NCBI RefSeq assembly: GCF_025118155.1
Contig: NW_026251401.1
Location: 310,001 to 374,000, forward strand
DNA: 64,000 nucleotides
Source of the DNA: Cokeromyces recurvatus
Lineage: Eukaryota; Mucoromycota; Mucoromycetes; Mucorales; Mucoraceae
Reading direction: 5' to 3'
Shown here piece by piece: positions 34,274 to 47,347 of this stretch. The position numbers and the translations under genes are program-made. Under the pieces are notes generated by a model that worked only from the letters and a program-made list of their open reading frames with translations, ran no database searches and was not told where the DNA came from. Each line of letters opens with the position of its first letter. Within the stretch, counting starts at the first letter, position 1.

Positions 34274-36312
34274 TTATGATTGTTGCTGTTGTTGTTGTTG
34301 TTGTTGTTGTAGTGGTGGTGGCGATGGTGGTGGTGGTAAAAGTGGTGAATTGACACAAGCAGGTTTACTTCTAAGATTACTTTTATGTCTTTTTAAAGCA
34401 TCCAATCTAAATAGTAATGACTCATTAAATAAATAAATAAATAAACACAATAAATAAAATATGTATATACCTTGAAAAACTCTTGTTACATCCACCACAT
34501 TTATAAGGCCTGTCACCACCATGAATTTTACCATGTCGCTTAAGATCATGATTTCGACTAAAGGCAATTTGACACACATTACACACATACGGTCTATCAT
34601 CTGTATGCGTTCTTGAATGACTTTTAAGATTATAGAGTCTTGCAAATGTCTTTCCACAATTTGGGAATAAACAAGGATAAAATGTCTGTGTTTGGTTATC
34701 AATTGTAGTTGTTATTGGTGTCGAGGATGCATAGATAGACATAGCATCACTTTGGGTATTCGCTAATGCTGGATCAGACCTTTTCCTTTTCTTAGTAATG
34801 GTAGTCAAGTTACTATTAGATGAATTATTAGAGGACGATGGTATAAATAGGGAATGAGCTGCATTATTTGTGATGATTTTTTGAGGCAGTGGTTGAGGCT
34901 GCAATCGTTGTGGCTGTGATTGTGGCTGTGGCTGTGGCTGTGGTTGTGGTTGTGGTTGTGGCTGTAAGGGTTGTGGCTGTATGGTTTGTGATTGCTGTTG
35001 TTGAGGAGTTGTCTGTGCTGGTAATTTGTGCTGTTGTAATTGCTGTAATTGTTGCTGTAGAAGATGAGGAAGTAATAATAAAAGTGGATCTGTATAAGGT
35101 AATAAAGGTTGAGTCGTATTTGATGTAGAAGCAATACTAGTAGAAGCCACATTATTAGTATTAGCTGTGCTATTATTAGCTGCCACTGATTGAAGTGAGG
35201 TAAGTAAAATCTGAGATATTAAAGCTTCAATGGCCGTTGTTTGATCACCACCTTCTTTTAATTTCTCTGATATTTTTTGAGCTACTAAAATCCAATCAAT
35301 GGATTCATTTTGAACAGGCGCATTCGTATTGTTATTGATCACTTTAGTAGTAGTAGCAGCAGGAGTAGGAGAAAGTGTTTTACTGGACTCATTCTTTATT
35401 TTATTTTGAAGCCATTCTTGATCAACATATTTTGCTGCTAATGAATTATCCCATCTTTGTTTAAGTTGCTTTCCTTTTCTACCAGGAATAATCGTAGCAA
35501 TTTCTTTCCATCGTCCATAACCAAATTTCTTTATACCCGCTAATAATAGCTCATCTTCTTCCGGTGTCCACGCTCCTCGCTTTTTAGCTGCTGCTGCTGC
35601 TTCTTCTCCACTAGATTCACCATTGATTATTTTTGTTTGTTGTTGTTGTTGTTGTGAAGTTAAGGGTAATGAATTTGAGCTTACAACAGGTGAATCAAGT
35701 GGTTGCTGTGGAGATAAAATTGCGGGACTGGCTACAATCGTGTTGACTGCATTATTCGTTTGTTGAGCCAATCCTAATAATTGTAATGCAGTAGCTGCTG
35801 CTGCTTGATCCATGAACTCAGCTGAAGAATCCTTTTTTTCTTCTACTACTAATGATAATGCCTTTTCTTTTGTTGTTTCTGGTTGTAAAGAAGAAAATAA
35901 CTGCTGTTGGGTTTCTTTATTTAATATATTTAAAGATTCTGTTATTCAAATGAGTAGTAGAACACAAAAAATATATATATATATATGAGTCAAGGAGAAA
36001 GTAATAATAATAAACTCTGATTTTATTACCTGGTTTTCCATATAATGCGGCTGTAGCTGCATCTACAACATTCAAATTGTTTAAAGTCTTTTGTAATAAA
36101 GATTCACTGTTTAATTGAGACGATGTTGCTGTTGATGGTTTATCACTTTTTGATGATTGACTTTCAGCAGCTGTAACATCAAGTGATGCATTTTCTTCAA
36201 CTGTAGTAATCGCTTCTTTTTTTAAGGTTGGAGATGGAGGTAAGTCTTCTGAATCCAATAAAATTGACTTGTTTTGTTTGTCAGAAGACTTGAACATGTG
36301 TACACGAGCCAT
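34274..36312 (-). CDS. Putative transcription factor with Myb/SANT and C2H2 zinc fingers
   Basis: Three exons (about 36030-36312, 34470-35942, 34274-34408) encode about 630 residues starting MARVHMFKSSDKQ. A single Myb/SANT repeat reads GAWTPEEDELLLAGIKKFGY then GRWKEIATIIPGRKGKQLKQ with its third-helix WDNSL. Long Gln/Pro/Ser/Thr-rich segments follow (including QPQ repeats). Three C2H2 fingers stand near the end: YPCLFPNCGKTFARLYNLKS with HSRTH, YVCNVCQIAFSRNHDLKRHG, and YKCGGCNKSFSR, whose second half (LDALKRHKSNL) is in exon 3. The tail is Pro- and Gln-rich. The SANT plus C2H2 combination implies two DNA-binding modules and a nuclear regulator; no target can be inferred. Exons 1 and 2 are joined by an intron with a TA repeat. 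Confidence 0.85.
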
Positions 36313-36669
36313 TACGATTATTATTTTTCTTTTCTTTTTTTTTTTTTTTTTCAAAGAGAGAAAATATAGGTTTGTTTTATTTTAAAGATTTTTTTATTTT
36401 TGCGTATGCGTATGTTTCTAAGAAAGAAAAAAAAAGGGGGGGAAATGGAAAACTTTAAAGCTAATTACTCTCTTTTATAACAATAATAATAATAATAGAA
36501 AGGAAGAGGTATTTTTTTTTTTTTTGCTAATGGGTGAATACATGTAACAAAGTATTATAAAACATATCCTTAGAAAAAAAAAAAAAAAAATTCAGAGCAA
36601 ACACATTTAAAGTCCGACGATATATATATAATAATAAAAAAAAAAAAAAAAGAAAATTAATACTACATT

Positions 36670-39263
36670 TTATTCTGTATAAGGCCCAACGTAATTAGAA
36701 GGGAATATACCAGATTGACCATTCAAGGAACCTTCCCACCATCCACCATCATCTTTCTTTGTAACGATGATAATATCACCTTGATTAAGATTGAGTTCTT
36801 CTGCATTAACTGCCTTAAAATCATATAAAGCTACCACTCTCTCATATGAATCCTCTTTGTTTGTTTGAATATATGATGAAGATTCCTCTGGATGATTTAT
36901 GTATTCAATATAGTTGGCAGGGATTAAGCCTACTTGTTGATCCCTTAATTGCGCTTTAATCCATCCTGATCCATCATTAGACTCTATTATCTTTAATAAA
37001 TCTCCAGCTGTTATATTTAGTTCATCTGTATTTTGAGCTTCATAACTATAAATAGCACGTATATCAAATGTGTTGATTTCGGTGGTAAAAGTAGGAGCAT
37101 CAGGATTAGTATGAATAGGAGAAGAAGCTGATGAGACTACGCTATTTGAGACTGAATTGATACTTGCTTGTCTATTTAATTTTGTTGTTCCTATTGATAG
37201 TGCTGGTTGAGGGTTTACTTGTCCCTTCTTTTGACTACAATTAGGAGCTATTTTCATCTCACATCGTGTATGGCAATTCAGTCCACAAGCTAATACATAC
37301 ATATTAATCATGTTATTTTTTGTATGTATCTTTTTTTTTTTGTTTGTTTGTTTTATTACCTTTGCATGTAAGACCTTTATTTAATCCCCAAATAGTACTA
37401 TTACAATAATCACATGTAGTAGGGATAGTAAAAGAAGAAGGCTTAAAATCATGACCTTGTACTTTTAGCCCATTATCTACAAAAAAGATATAATTAATAT
37501 TTATCTGCATAATACATCTTTTGTATTATAATTACCTCCAATATTTTGGATAATCAAGTCTATTTCACTGGATATTCTTGTTTTCTGTGTAGACAATAAT
37601 GTAATATCTCTAATCATATCCATCAATTTCTAAATATGCGCATAAAACTGTTTGAGTTTTTTTCTAAATAATTAAAATTCAATTTACATGTATTTACCTC
37701 ATTCAGCTTGTCATAGTCTGCCGAAAATTTATTCTCCATTGAGTTTATAGATGTTTCTAAACTAACCATTTCATCTGTTGCCTTTGATAAGGCATCATCT
37801 AGAGAGTCTAACATTTTACGATCTTTGACTAGTTTGTTATTCAAGTAAATAACAGCAGCTTCACTTGAGACTAAATTAGCGTCCTAAAAAAAAAACAAAA
37901 ACAATGAAGATTAGCCTATTTGAGGAAGAGAGCCTTTTTTTTTTTATGATGATGATTTGTCTTTACTCTATCAATAATTGTTTCTGCTGCATTAGCACCT
38001 CCATTCCAAGGTATAAATGCAAAAGGAATATTAGTTGCATTTTCAGTAGTTGTATCTGTTGAATTTAAAGCGTTTTGAGTAAATACAGCAGCATCAACAG
38101 CAGGATCCAATTGTTCGATGGAGTATAAACTCTCATCATGACACTTTTGTATAGTTGAGAGTAGTTTTGATTCCATATTGATATAATTCTTTAAAATATC
38201 TTTTAAAGCCATAATACGTGATGAATCTAATTCCTCTAAATACTATTATAATATCCTATTAGAAAATCAACTAACACTAATAATAAAAGAAGTTACATCA
38301 GATAAAGCTGGAGTATCGACGTCAAAGTATTTGGTTCTTTCTGCATTAGCAACTGCAATTGATAAAAGATAAAGATTCTGTTTTTGTTTTGTTAATATAC
38401 AAGTACTCTTTTTTTTTTATTTATTTATTTATTATTTTTTTTTTACCTTCTATTTCTTATTATTTACCTTTTTATTGTCACAGTTTAAAAAAGCAGCATC
38501 TAATTGTCTTTGAAGCTATTATAAAGAATCCCCCATTTCTTGCTTATTAATTGACTAGATCCCCTCCCCTTTTTTTTCTTTAACATAAATGTACGCATTT
38601 ACCTTTTCTTTTTCATTTGATTTATTTAGTTTTGTTTTTATATTTTCAATTTCCATACAAGCTTCATCATAAGTTTGTTTTGCTTTATCCTTTTCGGAAT
38701 AGGATTTATTTCTTTCACTTTTTAGCTTTTGATAAAAGGCAGCATGCTAAACTCCCCTCTCGAATTAATTTTTCACTGCTGTATCTAATCTAATTTATTA
38801 AAAAAATAAATTGTATCTACCTTCTTTTTAGCGTCTTCTTTTCTTGTGGCTACGTTTTTTAGTGAATCGACAATGACATTATTCAGGTCATCCACAAACT
38901 GATGTCTACTCTTTGCTACAAGCATAGTTTGATCAAGTAATTGAGACCAAGTGGATGAAGTTGTACTATTTATTTATTCTAATAAATGAAACCGTAAAGA
39001 GGACTAAAAGAAGGAAAAAAAAAGTCATCATCATACCAACCTTGATAAGTTTTCCCAATCCTTCTCTTCTTGATGATGTAATTCACCCCCATTACCAGGC
39101 ATAAATCTTCGACTTGTTTGTCCTGTCTTGTATTTTTTTGTTAAAGACTCTAGTTTTTGTGCATATTCGCGTTCGATAGTTGCACGATCTCTAATGAAGT
39201 TTCGAAATTGATAAAGTGATTGGATGCCATCACCTACATATTTTACTATGGAAGGTATTTGGT

Positions 39264-39304
<41 letters not shown>

Positions 39305-39389
39305 GGAGGGGGGAAGGGAGAAGGATTAAAGGGGAAGGAAAGACAAAAGTGAAAGACATTATTACCTTTAAGTCTGTACCAAAAGTCAT
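36670..39389 (-). CDS. BZZ1: Bzz1-type F-BAR / C1 / SH3 protein
   Basis: Bzz1 binds curved membrane through its F-BAR domain and recruits Las17/WASP to drive Arp2/3 actin assembly at endocytic sites. The tiny first exon (MTFGTDLK, 39366-39389) is the F-BAR start, followed by IRDRATIEREYAQKLESLTK and EEKDWENLSR. Later short exons give LNNVIVDSLKNVA, AFYQKLKSERNKSYSEKDKA and LYLLSIAVANAERTKYFDVD. A C1 domain reads HDFKPSSFTIPTTCDYC, IWGLNKGLTC, then CGLNCHTRCEMKIAPNC across an intron. Two SH3 domains close the protein: IRAIYSYEAQNTDELNITAG and VVALYDFKAVNAEELNLNQG, ending NYVGPYTE. About eleven exons; one donor appears to be GTTGGT. The order F-BAR, C1, SH3, SH3 is diagnostic. Confidence 0.93.
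39265..39300. repeat. AT dinucleotide repeat in the first BZZ1 intron
   Basis: About 18 uninterrupted AT units lie just before the acceptor of the intron between the first two BZZ1 exons. Confidence 0.9.
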
Positions 39390-40092
39390 TGTAAATATTG
39401 TTTGTAAAAACAATAACAATAACAATAAAAAAGAATTTCCGTCGACCAGTTCTTTTTTTATTTTTATTATGAAAATTAGACGTAATGAAAAAAATTAATT
39501 CCTATTTCAATAGGTTTCAAATTGTTTAATTATTTATTTATCTTTGGCAGCGTACAGTATACGTTTTTATTCAATCTATTTCAACTTCTTCCCACTTGTC
39601 TCGAAAGAAAAGGTAATATAAATACGAGTTTAAGCCATGTAATACAGCACTGGAATAATTGTCCTCCTAAAACAATGAATTGCCACCAGATATGTATATA
39701 TCAAGTTATTTTATTCATTTGCAGTACTATTTAACACATAATTTAAAGGAAAAAAAAAAAAAGATCATATTCTCACCTTCTTTCTATCTGTTGTTTTACT
39801 TGAATGGTATCCATGTTCTGAAAGAAATACTACAGCATGTATCTTTCTGTGACTATTTAAAAACAAAGAGATGCATCACTACGATTATTTACGAGCGTTT
39901 CTCAAAAGGGCCCTACATAAAAACAACAACAATGTGACATATTAAGATTTATTATATAGAAAGAGTCAAGTACAGGGAAGGGGATGTAACTAAACTGTAT
40001 ATGAATTATTATTATCTTTCTTTTAGGGAAATAGATGTGTATGTACATGTAGTCAATATGTATGATATATGCAGAAGAAGATCCTTTTTTTT
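39390..40092. other. Intergenic region upstream of BZZ1
   Basis: AT-rich with short runs of CAA/AAT repeats. Open stretches on the plus strand show no family features. Probably the BZZ1 promoter and the 3' region of the next gene. Confidence 0.5.
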
Positions 40093-40904
40093 TTAGTCAT
40101 CCATTATTAAATCATATCGAAGTCTTGTGTAGAAATCTATAAACTGACTATTTGATTCTATCAATAGACGTGTACGAATCTCATTCAAGTAATGTTTCAA
40201 GAATTCTAGTTCTACTATATCAGAAACAGTAACCGTTGATGTTGAAATCCAGTTCTTTTGTAGTAATCGATATTTTATCCACTCGTAAACAGTCATTGAT
40301 ACTTTTTCATTGTGATTCGTTGATAGGATCATTAATTCATTTCTTACTTTATCCAAAAGATGAAACTGGTTCATGTCGTTTAATAACGTCTTGATGACGA
40401 TATCATTTAAAGTGAATAAGAATGTCTGTATATCCTCTTTATCAGAAAGATTCCAATGCAATTTAATAGTTGGTTCAATACTATAAAAGATATGATCATT
40501 CATCATTTGTATATATCTACCAACAATGGCTGGCATCTTGTCTAATTGTTTTTCTAAATAAAAGAAAACAAATAAGAGAAAAGAATTAAAAAAAAAAAAA
40601 AAGTGGAATTGTTACTCGAAATTGATTTGGATTCTAATAGTTCTTTTGCTTGTAAAGTCAAGATATTATTTAATGCGTCTTTCGGTAAATGAATCAAGTT
40701 TAATAATAACACTTCACTTTCTGTGTTGAGTATTGAGTCTACCAAGTTTTCATAATAATCAACAATAGTAGAATACATGTCATATTCCTGAGACGAATAC
40801 CATTGTTCTTCAATACTTTGTTGATTCAATACAATGTGTTGATTAAAAACTGGTAATGCATTTACAATAGATACAAGGAAGCAGATTAAATAGAAAAGAT
40901 GCAT
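40093..40904 (-). CDS. Unidentified secreted protein
   Basis: Two exons: 40904 to about 40608 and about 40557 to 40093, with the donor inside SISS|GTAACA and the acceptor before KQLDKMPAIVG. Together they encode about 250 residues. The start MHLFYLICFLVSIVNALPVF is a clear signal peptide with a cleavage site near ALPV. The mature part is rich in helix-forming, acidic and aromatic residues (WYSSQEYDMYSTIVDYYENL, MNDHIFYSIEPTIKLHWNLS, FIDFYTRLRYDLIMDD), has few cysteines and shows no membrane segment beyond the leader. I do not recognise a family. It could be a secreted or cell-wall helical protein. Its promoter carries a GA/CT repeat right at the start codon (40917-40972). Confidence 0.65.
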
Positions 40905-40925
40905 TTTTATATGAAAAAGAAAGAA

Positions 40926-40956
<31 letters not shown>

Positions 40957-41142
40957 AAGAGAAAGAGAGAAGAATAAAAATAATTTATTTAAATAGGTGT
41001 CAAAGGATAATGAGCTGCTGTTTTTTGCCTTTTTTGTGCATTCAGTTGTTTGATTCATGAAAAAAAAATCTCTTTGTTTTACTCCTTGCATGGCCATTTA
41101 TGCTTGTTTCGGGAATAAATGGGGTAAGGAGGTAAAAGCAGT

Positions 41143-41195
<53 letters not shown>

Positions 41196-41466
41196 CCATT
41201 CAATATGTTGATTCTATGCTAAATTATGTAAGCCGAGGTTAAACAACTCGTGAAATAAACTCTTAAAAATAGAAGAATTCAATCTCCTTTCTCCATTTAT
41301 TAACCTAACTTATTTATTTTTTTTTTACAGATGATATCATTTAAACAGTGAAGATCATTGTTATTATTATTATTACAAATCAAGTTATTTATTATTTTCC
41401 AATTGTGTACCTAATAAAAATATTAAGTATACATTTTGTTTATATGTAAATAAATACTTATTTTCT
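40905..41466. repeat. Intergenic region with GA repeat and 51-nt poly-T tract
   Basis: A GA-rich repeat (about 40917-40972) abuts the start of the secreted-protein gene. An uninterrupted T run occupies 41145-41195. No gene is visible between the secreted protein and the MMS19 stop. Confidence 0.7.
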
Positions 41467-43999
41467 TTACCATCTTTCTCTACAATCAACTGCATTTTTT
41501 CTAACAATTCGTTTTTTATCATCTAAAACAAGAGATAATTCTTTAACAACAGAAGGTTTAAAAGGAGATAAAATCTCTGGCTTTCCTTTTGCAGCTAAAC
41601 AACTTAGACAGTCTAAAGCATGTATTCTAGTTTGAACAGATGATTGAGATCGACTTAGTCTTAAAAGTGCATGAATAAATGAACCAAGATGTTGTACAAC
41701 AAGTTCTTGTGAATTTGGTATTAACGTATGTACTACATTCAATGTGATTTCTATAAGCTGACTATCATGTGATGAAAGGGCAACAATGATCGGCAGCATA
41801 AGCTTTTTTTTTTTTAAATATTAGATAATTCCATGTAAAAGAAAAACTCCCCTATTTTTTTTTTCTTACTTACTTTTGAAATCTCATTGATAGCTATTTG
41901 ACTTGGAATATTTTGTAAAACATGGAAAAGAGCTAAAAGGTAATTGACTTGTAATTCTATATTATTAAAAGAGAGTTAAATTTATATAAATTCAATATAT
42001 ACATTTTTTTTTATTACCTGGTCTACAAATATCTATGATCTCAGAACCTTGTCTTAGCTGTTTAAAACAACGATGAAAGACTCTTTGTTTATATAAAATC
42101 TATTGTTATAACGAATTTAGTAATAACTAAAGGAGAAACAACGGATAATTCACTTACAGAAATGTTGGAATGAGATGGTTTATTTAATATTAATTCTTCT
42201 TCTTGTAATAAAGTCTTGAAACTAATTGCAGCTTCTTTTCCTAAATCAACTGTACCGCATTGTTCTATAACTGAATCTAATAATTCAAATCCATATTTAT
42301 GTCCTCGGATAATTAAAGCTTTAATAACCTAATTATTTATCTGAATTAGTCAACATGTGTATATTATATGAATATTTATATACTTACCCATACAAGTACT
42401 GTAAAACTTATTTTTTTCTCTTTCTCCTCTTTAGAATTATGAAGAGTATATAACAAAGTCTTTGAACATATCTTTTTGACACATTCTTCAATGTCATCTA
42501 AAAATATATACATGTATATGTATTTATATAGTTTTTCTTTTTAAGAAGATTTTTTTTTCTTTTTCTTTTTTTTAAACTTACTATTCATCCATTTATTAAT
42601 AATAGAAGCTGCTAGTTTTGATAAAGCTAATCTTTTGGATTCATGTGTAGAAGTCTGAATCGCTGTTGATATTATTTTTTCTAAAAATTCGAATAAACTC
42701 ATTGTTGATAACGGTAACTGTATCTAATTTATACCTTTTTTTGCTTAATATATATTTGTATATATTTAGTCTTAAAACCTTTAACTTACAGCTTTACTAT
42801 TACAGTTTCCAATAATAGCAGTGAATAACAATGTAATATCAACGTTGTATGGATTCTATTATAAAAAAAAGAATAATTGAATTATTGAATATTTATATAT
42901 ATATATATATATATGTCATCTATTTATTCTATTTTATTACCTGGTCTGAGCTGCCGTTATTAAAAATAGTGATTGAATGATTCCTTTGATCTATCATAGA
43001 AAAGTCACCTTGAATAAATAATTGAATTGCATCATGAACAGACGCTTGTTGTTCACTATGAATATAGAATTAAAGTTATATATGTATATTTATTTATATG
43101 TTGTGTTTTAAACTAAGATTATATATATATATTTTACCTTATTGAAGTTAAACGCGTCGTAATGGCAGCAATCATGGCAAATGAATCAACTAATACATTA
43201 TCTAAATACCAATATCCAGGTCTCAAAGTGGATTGTACAGATTTCTTTATAATTTCTGGTAGTAATGATTTTTGTCCAATAGATACAATTTCACAATCTT
43301 TAGAAGCTACTTTATAAATGGAAAGTAAAACAGTAACAAGATCATGTACATAGTTTACATTTTCTTTCCCTATCTTCATACATGCATAATCTATTTTTTC
43401 TAAAAGGGGATACATGATAATTTTGAATAAAGCAGGATAAACACCCAAGTATTGAATCACTTCTAACGTATCATGATATGTTTCCTTTATGACTGGATTA
43501 TCAGAACTGGCCAATTCTTTCAAGACGATAGGAATCGTATGTTGACCAACCACTGTAGGGCATAACTTGGATATAACACCAAATGTAGATAATACATAGT
43601 GTCTACATGTAATAGTTTACTATTTAATTTCTATCTGTATATGTATATGTATTTATATATATTTTTACTTTTTATTACCTAACTTGTTTATCTTTACACA
43701 TGAGTTGTTGAGTAAGATAATCAACTATCAATTTAATCTAAATAGGATAATTAAATATATCTCTCATTCTCTCTCTCTCTCTCTCTTTTTTTTTCCTTGT
43801 TACTATATGTATTTACTTACTTCTTCTTCTTTTAAGAATTGCTTCATTAAAACCATTTCATGAATACCTCGAAGACTTGCTTGATGTAATACAATATCAG
43901 TTGAACTTGTAAAAGGTAATGTAAAGACGTGTAATATAGGTTGTTTAAACATGAATAAAGGTGTTTGGAAATCACGATCTATAGTATTCATCATCATTA

Positions 44000-44036
<37 letters not shown>

Positions 44037-45748
44037 GAATGAATGAAGATTGAAAATCAATTGACTAATTAAACCATCTTACCATAACCAATATCTTCTA
44101 CTGAACCATAAAGTTGTTTACTAGCCATTAATAATTCTGTTAAAATATCAAGAATAGCTACACGTCGACGAATAGGGTCTGTTGTCTTGTATTGTTCACA
44201 TAGAATAGGTATCGTTGTATAAGTAACAGATGTACATGCTGGATCTGAAGCAGAAGCAGTGGCTCTCAAGATAGAGGCCGCTGATCTCGCCCTCTTCAAT
44301 TCAGGTTCCTTTAATTCTTCTACACATTTGTGTAATAAAGATTCTATCGCCTTCTCGACGGGATTACGAATGTTAGCAATACTGATACCCGTACCTAACG
44401 TAGCCACAACACTATGAATCGTTTCAAGTGCAACATGAACCATCGATGCATCTGCCTCTCGATAGACTTCCCCTACTAGAGCATCAAACAAGTCTTGTAC
44501 ATGAGGTAAGATAGCATGTGCGCCATATGCAGGTGCACATAATCGAATTGTCTCCATCGCATCCTCTTTAGCACTCCCTGTCGTCGTCAATAGTTTCTCA
44601 ATTAACAATGGTGTAGCATAATAGGCAAAATAAGGTGTGGCTGCTAGACATCGTCTTAAACTCTCCTTGAGGTCCCTTGTCGTAATCCCAAACGGATCAT
44701 TAGGGGGTGGTGAAAAACTGATCGGGAAATAACAGAATACAATATCAAATAAATCTTCAACATGTCGAGAAATATCGAACCGGTCAATGATAACTCGAAC
44801 GAGTTCAAATGCAATCATCAAGTTCCTTGGATCCTTTTCCCCATCCATGCAATTTATAAATCCACCAATAAAATTAATTTTAGATCTTTGAGTCTCTAAT
44901 AACAAAAGCCCGCCTTTATTATTAAGCTTGCTTTTTTTTTTTTTTATGTATATAATCTGGATTGGAATCTATTCTTCTTCTTACCTGATGCATATTTCTC
45001 TAATGTCTTTTCAAGTATAGCCAATACTTTATATCTACTTTGTTGTTGTAATTTTTTCGTATTGATGTGTGTAAATATCCTACCCAATAATAGAAAAAGA
45101 TGTTTAAATATAAATATTCCCTTTTTTTTTTTTTTTTATTTACGCATCACAAATTTGAACAACGTCTGTACTAGATATATTATTAGAGTTCATTAGTACA
45201 GATAATATATCTATACAACGAGAAGTGAGTGTAGATTCATTTAAACGTTCACATATAAATCGAACTAAAGCATTAACTAAATAAAAAATATATATATATA
45301 TATGAATTATTTATTCATGACTTTGTGTGTGTGTGTGTTTTAATAAGCTTACTTGTAGGGGAATCAAGTGAGGATTGACTTGGTATAACAACTTGTGCTA
45401 AAATCTCTACGCCTATTTTATGTTGTAATTAATTTTCTCTTTCATATATGTTGTATATTTGGGGAGAGTTTTTTTTTTATAAGAGAAAGAAACTCATCCA
45501 TATAGACATTACATTTCTTTTTATACGTTGCATCTCCTTTTTCCCAAAATGAAACTAAATAATCTATAAAGTCAGCAAAATTCAACTCATTTTTCGTTAA
45601 ATCTAAACAAATTCAAAACAATTAGTCTTTAGAAATAATCCCATGTCTTTGCATTAAACTAACAAAGTAATATATAAGCTAGTAAAGAAGGATCAACTTC
45701 TGTCTTGTCTGAACTAAACCATTCCAAAAGTAATTTGGGAATGTCCAT
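41467..45748 (-). CDS. MET18: MMS19/Met18, cytosolic Fe-S targeting factor
   Basis: MMS19 is the HEAT-repeat subunit of the CIA targeting complex that hands Fe-S clusters to DNA polymerases, helicases and other nuclear enzymes. The start MDIPKLLLEWFSSDKTEVDP is at 45748. The large exon 44069-44905 carries the most conserved block: FIGGFINCMDGEKDPRNLM, VFCYFPISFSPPPNDPFGIT and SLRRCLAATPYFAYYATPLL. A further exon at 43134-43553 (LASSDNPVIKETYHDTLEVI) and many short exons follow. The C-terminal HEAT block at 41467-41799 ends LVLDDKKRIVRKNAVDCRER then W and the stop, as is typical for the family. Around 17-20 exons with short introns. The N-terminal exons (45748-45270) were joined by eye through donors GTTAGT and GTAATG. 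Confidence 0.9.
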
Positions 45749-45842
45749 ATTATTATTAATTTTTTTTTTCTTAAATAAAAAAAAGGGAAAAAAAATCTGA
45801 TAAACTTGGGACCTGTAATAAATAAATTTTTTTATCTGATTT

Positions 45843-45874
<32 letters not shown>

Positions 45875-47347
45875 TTTTTTATTTTTTTTTGTTTGTGACT
45901 AATAAGTTTATCCAATCATATACAAATATGTAAATGTTTGAGGAAATGTCAAAAAAAAGGGGGGAGGAGGTGATAGTCTATTATATCAATCGATATAATA
46001 AACTACATGGATTTAGTATCTTTAAATGCTAAAAAAATAACGACACTATATAGTGTAATAAGAAATATGTAAATGTTTACTTTACCGTTTTAACTCCTTT
46101 ATAGCTTTGATATAATAGAACATTGAATATTACACTCTTTATATTACATATTCTATGCTAATAACATTTATTTAATGCTGTTAGTCCTTCTATACAAGAC
46201 ACTAGGAAGAGAAACAAAGAATATGATTAAAATAATAGATCCCCGGTAAAAATCGAATCAGATAACAGACTATAGTTGGTTTAGTTTATTCATTTTACTA
46301 GCTTTATTTAGATAGGTAATGATATTTAATATCCCTTCAGTATGATTGTATTTGTATGAAGATACAGAATATAATGGGGGTTATATATATATATATATCT
46401 ACATACATACATACATATATGTATTCCAAAAAAAAAAGAAGAAGAGGCTAAACAAGAGTTCTGAGCTATTCTATTTAGAGCTTTAAATGACGAGTTATTT
46501 ATAATATGTATATCTATTTATATATGATGGATATGAGAACAATTAAATAGTCTTTATTATCTTTCACAAAAAAAAAAGTTTATACACTTGTAAGAATAAT
46601 GTACATATACATACATATATGAATATGTCAAATCATTAAACTTGTAAACACGCATCTTATTAATAATAAACTAAAAGATGTATCTATTTAAACTATCCGT
46701 GACTGATTTTTTTTAAATCAACGTTAGATTACATAAAGTTCTAAATGGAGACACTATCCTTAGAGTGGGAAAGACTCCACTGTCCCACCAATGCAAACTT
46801 TACTGTAGAATTAATAACAATGCAAAAAAAAAAAAAAAAAAAAAAAATACAGATTGGGCGATTCATGTGTCACCGCCCGTCTTAAAACAAGCTCCCCGTA
46901 ATGCCTTCGCGTTCGTCTTTTTTTTTTTTACATGGCGTACAGGGCAAGCCCCACGACTGCGGCTGATTGGCTGATTTACCAAAAAAAAAGGGAAAAGAGA
47001 AAAAAAAAAGGGGGGGAAATTGAAAAATAGGAGCCCTTTTTATATCTATTTTCTCATCATGCATGATATTGCACAAAGTGACTGTTATCGTTATTGAAAG
47101 TTGAATGATATAAAATGAAGCGTTGCACGAGTGACCACTGATTGTATCTTTATTCATATGAATACAAAAAAAAAAAAAAATCCCACATGTCTTTAGACTA
47201 TTCATCAATATGAATCATGAGGATAGATTTATAATTTTTTTAGTTACTTGTTTATACTATGCATTCTTTACGATAAAACCAAAAATAGGGCTTTATCATT
47301 TCCTTTTATATCTTCAAAATAGAAAGGTCGTCTATCCTGAATTATCA
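45749..47347. other. Long AT-rich intergenic region with a small GC-rich island
   Basis: No gene found. At 46855-46975 base composition rises sharply: a GGGCG...CGCCC inverted pair near 46856-46880, then CCCCGTAATGCCTTCGCG and a GATTGGCTGATT box. Homopolymer runs (46823-46847, 46919-46930) flank it. The rest is AT-rich with TA and CATA microsatellites at 46384-46420. Confidence 0.4.

Noticed and set aside
34805..35152. ORFs with His/Asn or Val/Ala repeats overlapping the Myb/C2H2 gene
   Set aside because: Shadow frames of the QPQ-encoding repeat in the real gene.
43745..43795. CT-repeat and T run as a possible regulatory element
   Set aside because: Lies inside an MMS19 intron and fits the general simple-repeat background.
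46248..46268. CCCCGGTAAAAATCGAATC as a possible tRNA B-box
   Set aside because: No matching A-box or acceptor stem at the right spacing.
46876..46895. CACCGCCCGTC, a word found near the 3' end of small-subunit rRNA
   Set aside because: The flanking sequence does not continue as rRNA in either direction; an 11-base coincidence.
46882..47208. 108-codon minus-strand ORF across the GC-rich island
   Set aside because: Phe/Lys runs come from homopolymers; no protein-like core or homologue pattern.
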